A stretch of 64,000 nt of DNA from Saccharina japonica (GCA_008828725.1 MEHQ01000840.1:32128-96127), one strand, 5' to 3'. Shown: positions 17,330 through 29,927, counted from the first letter of the stretch. The notes: generated by a model from the sequence alone, not told the origin. Numbers and translations: made by a program.

Positions 17330-19295
17330 GTCAAGGCAGTCTCGTGTGGCCTTAATATGCTATTTTTTGTGTAGGAGCGGTCAGTCACGGTGTCAAACCG
17401 CCGTCACTTTGGCCTTAATACACTATTTTTAGTGAAGGAGCGGTCAGTCACGCGGTCAAACCGCGGTCAATTTGACATTATTGTACTGATTTTAGTGTAG
17501 GGACCGTCAGTCAAGGGGGTCAAAACCGCGGTCTCCTATCGAAGTCGATTTCTGACTATAATATACTAGTTTTAGTCTAGAGGGCGGTCAGTCACGGGGA
17601 TCAAACCGCCGTCCCTTTGGCCTTAATGTACTGGTTTTAGTGTGGGGCGGTCAGTCACGCGGTCAAACCGACGTCGCTTTGGCCTTAATGTACTGGTTTT
17701 AGTGCGGGGGCGGTCAGTCACGGGACAAAACCGCCGTCACTTTGGCCGTAATGTACTGGTTTTGGTTTTAGTGTGGGGTCGGTAAGTCACGGGACCAAAC
17801 CGCCGTCACTTTGGCCTTAATGTACTGGTTTTAGTCTAGAGAGCGGTCAATGACAAAGTCAAACCGCCGTCACTTTGGCCGTAATGTACTGCTTTTAGTG
17901 TGGGGCGGTCAGCCACGCGGTCGAACCGCTGTCACTTTGGCCTTGATATACTGGTTTTAGCGTGGGGGCGGTCAGCCACGGGGCCAAACCGCCCTCACTT
18001 TGACCTTAATGTGCTGGTTTTAGTATGGGGGCGGTCAGTCACGGAGTCAAACCGCCGTCGGTCAGTCACGGAGTCAAACCGCCGTCACTTTGGCCTTAGT
18101 GTACTGTTTTTAGTGTGGGAGCGGTTAGTCGAGAGGTCAAGCCGCGGCCTCCTATTGATCCGCAAAGTGTCAATGTTATTATTAATAGTCTACTGGGCTA
18201 CTGGATTTTCAATTTTTTATTAGGTGTCCTGTACTACTGCTGTATACCCAGAGTATATATGTTCATCAGGGTTTTTTTTATCACGCGGAAACTCTCTTTT
18301 TCTTGAAAAGCAGAAATATTTTCGATTGGCCCCCTGCCTTTCGATGTTTTGGCCTTAACAAATAGTTTTAGTTCGAGGGGGCGGTCAGTCAAGGGGCCAA
18401 GCCGGGGTCTCCTATATAGCAAGAAGGCCTATTTTGGCCTTGCTCTGTTAGTTTTAAGTGTAAGGGGGACGGTCAGTCAAGGCGTCATACCGCGGTCTTG
18501 CAGTGCCTGAATATGCTAGATTCAGCAAGGCGGTCAGTCTATGATATATAGGGGTCTCCTATATAGTGAGGCCTATTTTGGCCTTACTCTATTAGTTTTA
18601 GTGTAGGGGGGCGATCAGTCAAGGCATCATACCGTGGTCTTCTACGTAGTGCCTGAATATGCTAGATTCAGAGAGGCGGTCAGTCTATGATAGGGGTGAA
18701 GCAGGGGTCTCCTATATAGCGAGGCCTATTTTGGCCTGACTATATGAGTTTTAGTGTAAGGGGGACGGCCAGTCAAGACGTCATACCGCGGTTTTTTAGT
18801 GCCGGAATATGCGAGTTTCAGTAAGGCGGTCAGTCTATGATATATGGGGGTGAAGCCAGGGTCTCCTATATATGGCAAGGCCTGTTTTGGCCTTAAATGA
18901 AATAGTTTTAGTTTTACGGGGGCGGTCGGCTAAGGGCACCCACCATACCGCAGCCTCCTGCGAGTAGAAAGCCTATTTGTTTTGCCTTAGTATACTACAG
19001 TAGTTTTAATAGGCAGGGCGCGGCCGGTCAAGGGATCAAACCGCGCGGAGGCCTCTTGTCGGCAATAAGTCTACTAGAGTTAGTGCGGTCACTTCGGCCT
19101 TAATGTGCTGGCTTTAGTATAGGGGCCGGTCAGGCAAGGGGGTCAAACCGCGGTCACTTTTGGCCTTAATGTACTGGTTTTAGTGTGGGCGCGGTCAGTC
19201 AAGGGGTCAAGCCGCGGTCTTCTAGTGCCTGAATATACTAGCTTTAGTGTGGCAGTCGGTCAAGGCGTCGAACAGCGGTCTCCTAGCAACATCAT
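17330..19295 (+). repeat. Large minisatellite, ~62-bp unit (GGCGGTCAGTCACG...AAACCGCCGTCACTTTGGCC)
   Basis: Nearly 2 kb is filled by about 25-30 units of GTTTTAGTGTGGGGCGGTCA, GTCACGCGGTCAAACCGC, and GTCACTTTGGCCTTAATGTA. Units drift in sequence: after about 18.35 kb they become longer and include CTCCTATATAGC. About 180 bases around 18160-18340 break the pattern. Confidence 0.9.
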
Positions 19296-19589
19296 ATTTG
19301 ACTTTATCTGTATGTATAGAAATATGAAGTATACCGACTACAGACGCCTGGAGTTTTGGAGGCGTTTTTTTCCGGTTCGTTTCAATGGTATCCCTCCCCT
19401 CTTCGTCCAACCTGTGTATGTGTGTACCTACTTCGTATTTATTTGTTTTTTTTGGTGCGTTGTATTCTTCTGCTTTTTTTTAAATCCTATACCAGGTATA
19501 CGAGACGCGTACCCACCGACTAATAGAACACGCATACATACCCATGTACCGGTGCTATTAATAGCAGCCTGTCTCGAAACCTACGTTAG

Positions 19590-19690
19590 TTTTGGAGCGC
19601 CAAATATATGCCCAAGCCGGTCGCCCCCGGGTAGCCAGCATTGTGATTGGTACCGGAGTTCGAATCCCACCGTGGCGAGATTTTGATTTT
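19590..19690 (+). repeat. tRNA-derived SINE head (pol III box-like sequences)
   Basis: GGTAGCCAGCATTGTGATTGG resembles an A box and GGAGTTCGAATCCCACC is a good B box, about 30 bases apart. The putative T stem does not pair, so this is not a functional tRNA. A family A repeat follows after an A-rich linker, suggesting a composite SINE. Confidence 0.6.
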
Positions 19691-19767
19691 ATCAGCAAAA
19701 AATACAAAAAAGAACCAAATTGCGGAGAAGAGTGCCTTCGTAGCGTGTGGGTATATAAAGGCGAAAT

Positions 19768-19980
19768 TCGACGCGAGTCGACGAGGGAAGAAAGTGCTGC
19801 AGTCTTCTCGCGATAAAAAAACACAGGCACGCACCGTACGAGTACAGTAGTGGGGAGGGAGGGAGGGAGGGAGGGAGGGAGAAGAGCCTACTTTGTGACG
19901 GATCCCGGATCTGAGTTACGACTTATGAACATCAAGGAGAGAGAAAAGAAGGGCGAAGATAATAAATGGGATGAACAAAA
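19768..19980 (+). repeat. Dispersed repeat family A, copy 3
   Basis: CGACGCGAGTCGACGAGGGA to AATAAATGGGATGAAC. A GGGAGGGAGG tract expands within it. It is preceded by GTGGGTATATAAAGGCG, shared in part with the minus-strand copy ending near 33950. Confidence 0.75.
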
Positions 19981-20338
19981 CAACTCTATTAATAGTATAG
20001 ACTACACATTTTGTGGGTACCCTGATTTGAAAGCGCCTAAGACGAAAAAAAAAAACATTCGGGATTTAAGAGCGATAAGTCGAATCGGCATGTCCCGCCT
20101 ATACTGAAAGCTATGCATTGCCCACTACAGATAAGAGCAATGTGCGGTTAAGAGCGCTTGGTTTAGCTCTTAAATAGGGGTACCCACTGTATATATGTAC
20201 AGCAGTGCCTTCTGTTTTGAGGCAGGTTTGTCCCGAAACGCTACTTGGCTATACCGTGGTCAGTTTCCGAGCGTCAATTATAGCAGTAGTAGTGACGAAT
20301 AATTGTGTGATAAAGCTGCCTTTTATGTTTTGGAACAG

Positions 20339-20473
20339 GCTGGTATTCCTGTGTACTGGTGGTGTATCGATCTTTTCATGAAGGGGGACACCGATTTGGA
20401 TGAATGCATCGCTTGGTTGGATAGATTTTCATGGAAAGGCACAAACGAGTACATGCCACCCTCTCATATTTGA
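20339..20473 (+). CDS. Candidate terminal exon, unknown protein
   Basis: Acceptor TTTTGGAACAG opens a 44-codon frame ending in TGA. The peptide begins AGIPVYWWCIDLFMKGDTD and ends with EYMPPSHI; its composition is protein-like rather than repeat-like. I do not recognise the family. A retroposon-like 3' tail follows immediately, so it could be the end of a LINE-type open frame rather than a host gene. No partner exon was found upstream. Confidence 0.35.
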   Translation, partial: AGIPVYWWCIDLFMKGDTDLDECIAWLDRFSWKGTNEYMPPSHI

Positions 20474-20474
20474 T

Positions 20475-20640
20475 TAGTGAGGCGTCGGTTAGGAGTCGGT
20501 AAAGGAGATCATAAGGAGGACTGCATTATTATTGGTATACGCTTGTCAAGTACTCAAATATGATTGATAGGTGTACAGTATGGGAATGGTATGGTTGAAA
20601 TGAGAGCTGCACATCTGTCACATAGCAAATGGAATAATAT
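20475..20640 (+). repeat. Retroposon-like 3' end, copy 2
   Basis: GTGAGGCGTCGGTTAGGAGTC through TTATTATTGGTATACG to GCAAATGGAATAATAT; see copies at 14726 and 28747. Confidence 0.65.
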
Positions 20641-20919
20641 AGCATGTACTGGTGGGTTGCGACGTGTGTGTATGTCTGGCTGTTGTACAGTACGGATGGC
20701 AAGCGGGTTGCAAGCAGAGCGCCTTGTCATGGCACCGATTGCCCATCTTTTTCTCAGCACCCCTAACTCGTGCTACGAGAGACTGCAACCACCGCAGCAT
20801 ACAGTCGATGTTGCTGATTTTTGTTGGGAGTCTTTCAAACGCGCGTGGAAAATGTATAGGTTTATAAGAACGGCAGATACGTCTCCGATTTACATTATCT
20901 GCAAGATTCAGATCGTATT

Positions 20920-22770
20920 TGCTGGATGGGATCTGTATAACGCAGCTCTTGCGCACATTATGCCCGGGTGAGATCTGTACGGCACAGCTCTTTGTGCACA
21001 TATTTGCCGGGTGGGATCTGCACTGGCACCGCTCTTGCACAACATCTCATAGCGGAAAAAATGGGATCTATCTGTAGGTCATGTTTGTCTGGGTGGGATA
21101 TTTATGACACAGCTCTTGCACACATATTTTCCGAGTGGGGTCTGTATGGCACCGCTCTTGCGCTCACATGTTTTCTGTGTGAGATCTGGATCACGTGTGC
21201 CGAGTGGGATCTGTATCGACACAGCTCTTGCGCTCACAAGTTAGCCGGTGGGATCTGTATAGTACGGCTTTTTCGTAGCGCACACATGCTTGCCGGGTGG
21301 GATCTAGATCATGTTTTCCGGATGGTATCTGTATGGCACAGCTCTTGCGCTCACACGTTTGCCGGGTGAAATCTAGATCATATTGTTTGTAGGGTGGGAT
21401 CTGTATGACACAGCTCTTTCGCGCGTATTTCCCGAGAAGGATCTGCATGACACCGCTCTTGCGCTCACATGTGTTTTGTGTGGGATCTAGATCATGTTTG
21501 CTGCATGGGATCTGTATGACACCGCTCTTGCGCGTGCAAGTTTGTCTGGTGGGATCTGTGTAGTACGGCTCTTTAGCGCACACATGCTTGCCGGGTGGGA
21601 TCTAGATCCATGTTTTCCGGGTGGCATCTGTATGGCACAGCTCTTGCGCTCACAAGTTTTTTTGCCGAGTGAGATCTAGATCATGTTGTTTTTCGGATGG
21701 GATCTTTATGACACAGCTCTTGCGCACATGTTTACCGAGTGGAATCTGCATGACACCGCTCACATGTTTTCTGTGTGGGATCTAGATCATGTTTGTCCGG
21801 TGGGATTTGTGTTGACACATCTCTTGCGCTCACAAGTTTTTCAGATGGGATCTGTATAGTACGGCTCTTTAGCGCACACATGCTTGCCGGGTGTGATCTA
21901 GATCATGCTTTCCGGATAGGATCATGTATGGCACAGCTCTTGCGCTCACATGGTTGCTGTGTGGGATCTAGATCATGTTTGACGGATGGGATATGTATGA
22001 CACAGCTCTTGCGTACATGCTTTCCGAGTGGGGTTTGTATGACACCGCTCTTGCGCGCACATGTTTTATGTGTGGGATCTAGATCACGTGTGCCGAGTGG
22101 GATCTGTATGGACACAGCTCTTGCGCTCACAAGTTAGCCGGTGGGATCTGTATAGTACGGCTTTTTCGCAGCGCACACATGCTTGCCGGGTGGGATCTAG
22201 ATCATGTTTTCCGGATGGCATCTGTATGGCACAGCTCTTGCGCTCACGCGTTTACCGGGTGAGATCTAGATCATATTGTTTGTAGGGTGGGATCTGTATG
22301 ACACAGCTCTTTCGCGCGTATTTCCCGAGAAGGATCTGCATGACACCGCTCTTGCGCGCACATGTTTCATGTGTGAGATCTAGATCATGTTTGACGGATG
22401 GGATCTGTATGACACCGCTCTTGCGCGTACAAGTTTGCCTGGCGGGATCTGTGTAGTACGGCTCTTTAGCGCACACATGCTTGCCGGGTGGGATCTAGAT
22501 CCATGTTTTCCGGGTGGCATCTGTATGGCACAGCTCTTGCGCTCACAAGTTTTTTTGCCGAGTGAGATCTAGATCATGTTGTTTTTCGGATGGGATCTTT
22601 ATGACACAGCTCTTGCGCACATGTTTTCCGTGTGGGATTTGTATGACACCGCTCACATGTTTTCTGTGTGGGATCTAGATCATGTTTGTCCGGTGGGATT
22701 TGTATTGACACAGCTCTTGCGCGCACAAGTTTTGCCGAGTGGGATCTGTACTATACGCCTCTTGCGCAGC
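20920..22770 (+). repeat. Minisatellite with higher-order structure (GTGGGATCTGTATGACACAGCTCTTGCG type)
   Basis: Units of about 55-65 bases alternate GATCTGTATGACACAGCTCT and GATCTAGATCATGTTT. Blocks around 21190-21690 and 22085-22580 are nearly identical at an offset of about 893 bases, so a higher-order unit has been duplicated. All open frames here on both strands are repeat translations. Confidence 0.9.
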
Positions 22771-22919
22771 ATCTCAAAACGGCAAATAAATATAGGATTT
22801 ACATCATCTACGATAGATCGTGATCTATCTGTCCCATCTGTATAATGTTTTCGTAAGATTCCGCCGGCACCTCTCAACATCATAGGGCTGCGTAGAACGC
22901 CGTACCCCAAGGTGCTATA

Positions 22920-23502
22920 TACTGTACATATGTACCGGCGGACTGAAATAATAATGGTAAATTTCGTTTTTGTGAATGGGGAGCAAGCAATGGTTCCACT
23001 TTGCCTGCTGCACTCCTTGTACCTGGTACTCGGTAGGCTACAGAGCTCATGACGCTGCTACGCGCAGTAGGTTGCTACACGATTTTTTCTGGGGGTGGTC
23101 CGATGGTGGTGACCTGAGGAGCTCTGTACCTTACCCCCCAAAAAAAAACTGATTTTGGAGGGAACTAAAAGTGCTATACCCTACGAACAATCCCATGACG
23201 TACGTATGAAATGGAAAACTACAGTAGTACAACGTAAACAAACATGAAATACCGACGATTCAGGATGAAGGAACTCCGTCATACAGAAAATATTTCACAG
23301 CCAAAAAGTAAGTGCTACGTCTATTATCGTAGAACGGGTCTTCTCGTAGTTATGATACCGCGCTGATGTTCTATTTCATATATACGTAGGGCCCCCTCTG
23401 TGCGATTGCACCTACCTGTATACGCTTTTGACTCGACACACCCACGAGTCGCTGTGGAATATATACAAACCACCCCTTTTTTCAAGTGGATCTACCCGGT
23501 GC

Positions 23503-23545
<43 letters not shown>

Positions 23546-25700
23546 TAATATGTCTCATGTATGCCGAGATGAGATCAGGGATACGTTATGCCCCAACCTC
23601 GATCATTCTCAATGAATGTGTCACTCTCGTTTCTTCGTGTAAGTTTCCGCATTGATGTGGCCACGAAATAAGCGCCTTTTCTCCCAAATCTTGTTTCCTC
23701 GTCCCCACCATCACAAGTAAGTGCGCCCTTTACAGCCACTTGGTGCCAACTCGTGTGCCGAGGTAGTAGCAGAAGTAAGTATTCTTGCTCTTTCGGTACT
23801 CGTACTCTGTTGGGCGGGTATCAGACGGAGCAACTTCTGATTGGCTACTACTGCAGCGCCTTCGGATTCACCTGTTTAACCAGTCAGCTCCTCGTGTTTG
23901 TCGGTTTCAAGTATGCTTTTATAACTTATAATCCAACCAAACGAATCAATGGATTGTCGCAAACACCCTACGAGTACGAGGACCTACGAATATATACTTT
24001 GAGGTTGGCTTTCAGAAACAACTACGTGCAGTAAAAAAAACGTCCGGTGTGAGTTCTCCCAACATCAGTCGATATACCCAACTTTGCAGGCAGCGTTCTC
24101 CGTTTAATCGTGCTTCCTACGTCCTTGCGAACGGCTGCTACTGTACTGGCCGCTGACTCCCCTAAAACGGAGGACCATAATAATAATAAATAGAACCAAA
24201 CATTTCAAGTAAAAATAGGGAAACTTGAAGGTTTTCCTGTGTATGTACCGTAGGTTCTATGTATTATGGCCCCCCGTGATCGTAGGTCAATACACCGTCT
24301 TTCGGTCACTTTTTACCACAGCGACAATAATGTTTCGTGGGTTGGGATTGCTACGACTATTAATATGTGGGAAACAGACTACAGCACAAGAAACTCAACC
24401 CGACCGAATTCTTCGTAAACATCCTAATGACGAGTTTGGCATTATTCTCATTATCAGCCATTTTTTTTGCACGGCAGTGGTGCGAGCATCGTCATCGCCA
24501 CCATGCTGTGCGCACCTGTCGTGCTACTACTACTACTACTGCTGTACAGTACAGGACACCTACTAAGAAACAGGAAATCTGGCACAGGCTGAATTTCTCA
24601 TTTGAGAGAGGGTGCTTTCCACAACAATTTCAAGATACGAGTAACGACTCTCAAATTTCGTATTATCCTGTTATTACCAACCTGGCTTTTTGCTTGTTAG
24701 CCTGTTTCTTCTTAGATGTCCCGTATTACAGCTGTACAACAAAGATAACTCCTCTTACGCGGATGGCATTTCCGACACACGCCCTACGTATATCCCACAC
24801 CGTTCCGGGCCGCTTCGAGTGGGGCCGATGCTGCATGTTAACCCTGCACATAAACATACCCGTGGTATAAATCTGACGCTCTCGTGGAATTCCAAGTACT
24901 TATTACTGTCTGTCGTTGTTGCAAGTAACTTGTTCTCTCTCGTAAACGGTAAATTGTTCCTGCAGTCCTGAGTATAAGGTAACGTGAATTCAGTTCAGCG
25001 ACAAACCTTGGACAAACCAATCAGAAAACTACGGGCCGGCCTTTCTCTGACGCGTTTTTTGTTATCGTCATCTGGCGCGATTATCCTGAGCCCGGACGGG
25101 TGGACATATTTTCCTCAGCCATCACCGTGCCGGTGCTTTTCACATCTGCCCCGACAATTGGAACACAAAATCATCGCGCGAGTGTACGTAAGATACAACA
25201 AGTACTCGTACGCGCGTCGTAGATATGATACGTACGCACAACTAGTTTTGGCGGTAGTTCGTTGAGAATGGGCTTGACGCGCGGGGGGTGCTACGATGTA
25301 TCAGTATCACTTGCTCGAGCACCCGGCCCGACGTACTCTATTGTTGGATCCTTCTAAAACAGGTATCGGAGGTTTTAGTCAGTGCTCGAGTACTCGTCGT
25401 CGCGCACGGCACGGAAAACCGGGCGGCGGCGGTTTTCGGCGGTTTCATTTTGGATTCCCCTCCCCGCCTTATACATCCAAATAAAAGTTTGAGGAAACCC
25501 TGGCCTGGCAAGTCTAGATTTTTCAATTTTGCTTTTTCGCGCGGGTACAGCAGTACCAACGCAAACAGCGAGGCGAGACGAGGGTGAACCGAGCAAGGGT
25601 GCTTGCACTTGGATCCTTGCTCCAGAAACTGACGTCTTCGGGTCGGGCAAGATTGCGCTCTTCTCTCCCGGTGCTCCGGTCGCTTCCGCTTCTCGCTCCC
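22920..25700. other. Sparse region without a recognised gene
   Basis: Contains a TAG microsatellite (23503-23541), one MITE (24167-24277) and several open frames of 70-170 codons without recognisable motifs. The frame at 23753-24034 looks moderately protein-like but has no supported start or splice context. Confidence 0.5.
24167..24277. mobile_element. MITE of the CATAGTAAATAGG family, copy 5
   Basis: CGGAGGACCATAATAATAAT (with a local AAT expansion) and GTATTATGGCCCCCCG are inverted ends; GTGTGTACCGTAGGT-like interior as in copy 1. Confidence 0.65.
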
Positions 25701-25701
25701 G

Positions 25702-25802
25702 ATGAACTTGAACCAGAAAAAGAAGATTGTTGGAAAGAGCCTTCCGCGGGGGGCTTCTTCTGCTTCTGCTTCTTCTAAAACAAGCAGTAGCGCCAAGCCA
25801 AC
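25702..25802 (+). CDS. Candidate first exon, basic Ser-rich N-terminus
   Basis: ATG at 25702 opens MNLNQKKKIVGKSLPRG followed by a Ser/Ala/Lys-rich stretch, and the frame reaches a good donor GTGAGTGC at 25803 after 101 bases. The composition is typical of a disordered N-terminus. No following exon could be identified, and overlapping frames in other phases are longer but look random. Function unknown. Confidence 0.35.
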
Positions 25803-26459
25803 GTGAGTGCAGCGGTTCGATTCGACGCTTGAGAGAGGGGAGGAACAAACAGAGAGATTGGCGCACCTCTTCTTCGCCACCAGCCGAAGTATGTGCTCCG
25901 TGCACAGCAGTCAGTCGGACGCAGCAGTATACCGGTAAAGACGATGCCCCGTTAGAGATTGACGGTCGGTGCCCCGGGAGAGAGACAGCAGCAGCAGCAG
26001 TGTGACATGATGACATGATCCATCATCCAGCAGGGTGATATTCGGCGGGAAAAAAACGGTTTCGATTTTTCGGTGTTTTATTTTGAAAAACGAGGAACAA
26101 GTTTTTCGACGTTTTGACCTTTTTGACTGTCTCCGCGATCTTGCGCAATCATTCAGTTGTGGTTGTGACCAACGGGCTACGAGTAGACTTCAGGGCTTCA
26201 GGGGAATGAGAATGTGAGACTCCAGCATTATCCGCTCCAACATCAGATTACAGATTATCCAATCCTTTATGGGGCTACGATGAGAGCGCTGACTTATGAC
26301 TCCAACAGACGCCTGTTGAGTGAGGCCCCCAAGAGTTTTTCGCTACGAGTATACGTACGTAAACTACAACCAGTACGTACGTACGTACATACATACCAGA
26401 ACCTTGTAAAGAGTGTACAGCGTACAGCAGCAGTACGACAAAGTACCAGGTACCATCGG

Positions 26460-26630
26460 TGGAGATATCGTATGGAACGTTTAAATATATCGGAATATCG
26501 AACTTTCCATATATCGAAAAATCGAACGTTCCATATATCGAAATATCGAACTTTCAATACATCGAAATATCGAACTTTCCATACGTCGAAATATCGAACT
26601 TTCCATATATCGAAATATCGAACGTGTCTT
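26460..26630 (+). repeat. 24-bp minisatellite (ATATCGAACTTTCCATATATCGAA)
   Basis: About seven tandem units; the AATATCGA string gives Ile/Ser/Asn-rich frames on both strands. Confidence 0.88.
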
Positions 26631-27329
26631 GCCCTCCGTCCGCTGGCATCCCCGTGTTTTTTTATCATCAAATGCAGATATTATTGAACGATACTCGTAT
26701 CAATAGCTTTAATCTATAAAATATAAAATATCGAAATCGTATCGGTTAGTTTTGGTGTTTATCGATATCGTATCGTACTCGCTTCTCGTTCGATATATCC
26801 GATATCCAACACTACGACTGCTGTTGTTATATCTTGGCCAGCTGCTCCCGTTTTTTTTCGTAACTCAGAGATCCAGGGTCACATTACGGGCACTCTCCTC
26901 CTCCCTACCCACTCCCGGCTACTACAGCAGTTACCGTGTACATGGTAACATGCAAGATTAGACATCCCCCCTCGCACGCACGATTTTTTTTCCCGATTTT
27001 TCGACGCTGCTTTTCTCCACAACGACGGGAAAAGAGTGCAAACATATGCCGAGAGCCAATAACGCCACACGTGTTGGTTGTTCGTTGTGTCTCCCCTCTC
27101 CCCTCTCCCCTCCCTTTGTTCTGGAGAATATCGGCTCTGAAATCAAGGAATACCTATATACGTACGTATAATACGTATTATAGGGTGATGTGAAACACTA
27201 TTATGTACCGGTATGGTTTTTGCGGAGCACGCAAGGATTTTGAGTCGAGGAAAGGGGGAATTTGAGAGCTTTTTTTCAAGTTTTTTTGGAGTTGATAACT
27301 TCCCGTTAGGAAACCAATCGGTTGCTGAG

Positions 27330-27525
27330 AGCCCAGCGAAAACAAGAAAGTGCCTGTTGAAGAGAGGCCCCGAGAAAAAATAAGAAACTGCTTTGTAAGA
27401 AATATAGCTTGTATGTGGTACACACAGTAGAGCCCAGCAAAAACAAGAAACTGCAGGTCCCGAGCAATAATAAGAAACTGCGTTGTAAGAAATATGGTTT
27501 TATCTGTGGAACACACAATAAGGTA
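27330..27525 (+). repeat. Two imperfect ~117-bp direct repeats
   Basis: AAATAAGAAACTGCTTTGTA/AGAAATAT and GTGGTACACACAGTAGAGCCC (27378-27435) recur near 27468-27520, with AAAACAAGAAA linkers. Confidence 0.7.
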
Positions 27526-28088
27526 TTGAGCCTCGACGTCTGTACGCACTACTGCTGTCGACCTTTCTATCGAAACTGAGCGAAGACGGAAATGCTACCG
27601 ATTGTGGTTATATATTGTAGGGGAAAGGCACTAATAATGTGACAACATCAGCAGCAGCAGCAGCAGCAGCAGCAGCCGCATTACCGCCAAAGAGAGTTGA
27701 GTTCGCACAAGAGTGCGGTTCGTTTTTCAGGTCCTAATTTTATCGACAACGGTATCATAAGGGTGCTACATAAAGCCGAACATTCTATTTTCGGAAGGCT
27801 CTCCGACCAGATAAATTCCGAATACACCTTGTTCGGTATTGCCAACCTTCCCGTTCCGGAAAAAAAAAAAAAAAAAAAAAGCGCTGAAAAGAAATCGACG
27901 CCCTTTACCGTATATGATAAGGGCTGTGTATCCTGCAGACGCCATAGAGAACCCGTAGTACGCGTGATCGATTGAAGTACTATAACTATGATCATCACTT
28001 ACAGCTTGCAAATATGAGTTTTCGACGAAATCCTCGATTTCACAACTGATAAAAATGTATATATATACTAAGTGTATATATATTTATT

Positions 28089-28207
28089 ACGGGAGACCAT
28101 AGTAAATAGGTAAATAGCACCAACATTTGTTAGTAAACGTACGTAAATACATCATACCTGGTAAGTTTTTGTCTGTATTGTAGGCCCTATTTCCTATGCC
28201 CCCCCCA
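28089..28207. mobile_element. MITE of the CATAGTAAATAGG family, copy 6
   Basis: CGGGAGACCATAGTAAATAGG and GGCCCTATTTCCTATGCCCC are inverted ends; TACCTGGTAAG lies inside. Confidence 0.7.
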
Positions 28208-28555
28208 TAATATTCATACCGCCGAACGTCGACGACAAGCCGACGGTCGAATCACCGTCGCTCTCCGACAATTTTTTCCCTTTTTGCCTGCTCCGTTTTG
28301 TGGCCTGCTGCTGCTGCTGCTGCATGTTACCCGTCTATCCAACCGAGCAGGCGACATGGATCAGCCTCGACCATCCGGCGCGCCTACTCCACTCGAAAGG
28401 TATGCCAGGACGGTCTCCTCCTCTGCTAAAATTGTTCCGGTATCTGGTAACTGCTCGTTGTTTCAGGTTTTAGGCTTCCCTGCCTCGTGGTCGTTGTGCA
28501 CTATTTCGGGGAGGGGGCATGGTAATACTTCAGATGACTAGCGCTGTGTAGTTAA

Positions 28556-28644
28556 CCCTTTTAGGACTGCAGTCCCGTTTTGGCGACAAACCACTCTAAT
28601 TCTAAGTAATTTGTCCCCAAAACAGGACTCCAGTCCTATAAGGG
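28556..28644. mobile_element. piggyBac-like MITE, best copy
   Basis: TTAA duplications flank an 89-bp element. Its 28-base ends, CCCTTTTAGGACTGCAGTCC... and the inverted CCCTTATAGGACTGGAGTCC..., differ at only three positions. TTAA target sites with CCCT ends are the hallmark of the piggyBac superfamily. Confidence 0.8.
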
Positions 28645-28746
28645 TTAAGAGCGCTTGTTTTGGCTTTGTCACGGGGCTCTCTTAAGTCGGGGTGCCCACT
28701 GTATGTGTAGAAGTATATGTCACCCTTTTAACTTTGAGAGGTGAAA

Positions 28747-28930
28747 CGTCGGTGAGGAGTCGATAAAACCATTCATTTTTGTGGGGACGGCATTATTATT
28801 GGTGTACGTTTGTCTAGTTTTCGGGGATGGTTGACGATTATGATGGGTGTATGTGAATGGTATGATTGAGATAAGAGCTGCACATTGTCAGATGGCAAAT
28901 GGAATAATATAATAATAATAATAATGTGTA
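28747..28930 (+). repeat. Retroposon-like 3' end, copy 3, with AAT tail
   Basis: GTCGGTGAGGAGTCGATAAA to CAGATGGCAAATGGAATAATAT followed by ATAATAATAATAAT. Confidence 0.65.
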
Positions 28931-29927
28931 TATAGATATACGGGATTGGGGCTGCGGTTGGGGGGCGTATTCTAATACGACCCCTTATTTTAACTGCCGC
29001 GTTTACACAACTCGGGCGAGTGGCTCTCTACACCTAACTCACAAAGTGGATAGTACACTATTAACATTTAATATGATGTTTGCGCAGAGTGACACGCACT
29101 CAACCATACCGACGCATATTGTCGCGTGAAGAAAACTAAAAAAGAAGCTGACGAACTTGACAACTGCAATGAAATATTGTATATAAGGAAGTCATTTCGA
29201 CCGAGCGGCTCTGATTGGCTGAAGAAACCATTGGCCTTGAAAGCAAACCTCGAACGGCAGTCTCCCATTGGCTGGTGGTGTATACGTACGTGGGGTGAAA
29301 CGAACTACTTGGAATTAAAGTGGTACACGTGTTCGGTAAGGGGTAAGGGTAAGGACAAGGGTAAGGGGTTCTGAACGTCAAACCCAAAGCCTGATGAGAT
29401 CGTTCGCGAGGATAATATCGCCCATGTACCTGTCCATCGGAAGAGTAGTAATGGGCGTTCCACCTATAGGCTTTGACCCAGTAAGCTTGCAATGTTTTTT
29501 GGCTTAAAATGACATTTGTTGGAGTATTTTATCGCGTAAAATACGTATGCTTCATGGTTTTAAGGTGCCTTTGTGCGAATTTGAGGTGAGTTAACAGAAA
29601 CAGAAATGGGGATTTGGGGTGTAAAGTAGGCGATTGTCTCCCTTCTCACAGAAAAACCCCGATTTTATTCACTCATTGGGTTAAAAGACTACTGCTGTAG
29701 TTCCACCACCTGTCCTCATGAGAAAAGCGAACCTAATCTATGAATAGCTCTCTTGATTGGCACCCTAGCCTGCCTGCATGCAGAGCGTGGTGGTGGGAAC
29801 GTTGCACGAAGGACTCCTTCAACACCTTCGGGTGATAGATTGGCATTGGCTCGAACCCCAACCCTAGGCTTAACCCTCTCCTTGGGGCGTGCTGCTACAA
29901 TGTGTAGGGGTGGCACTTAACGCGTGC

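Noticed and set aside
19590..19690. tRNA gene
   Set aside because: A- and B-box-like strings are present, but the T stem does not pair and no acceptor stem is found; treated as a SINE head.
17330..22770. CRISPR-like arrays
   Set aside because: Units are degenerate minisatellites without constant repeats and unique spacers, in a eukaryotic context.
29385..29440. Hammerhead-like CCTGATGAG string
   Set aside because: The conserved GAAA core and flanking stems were not found.
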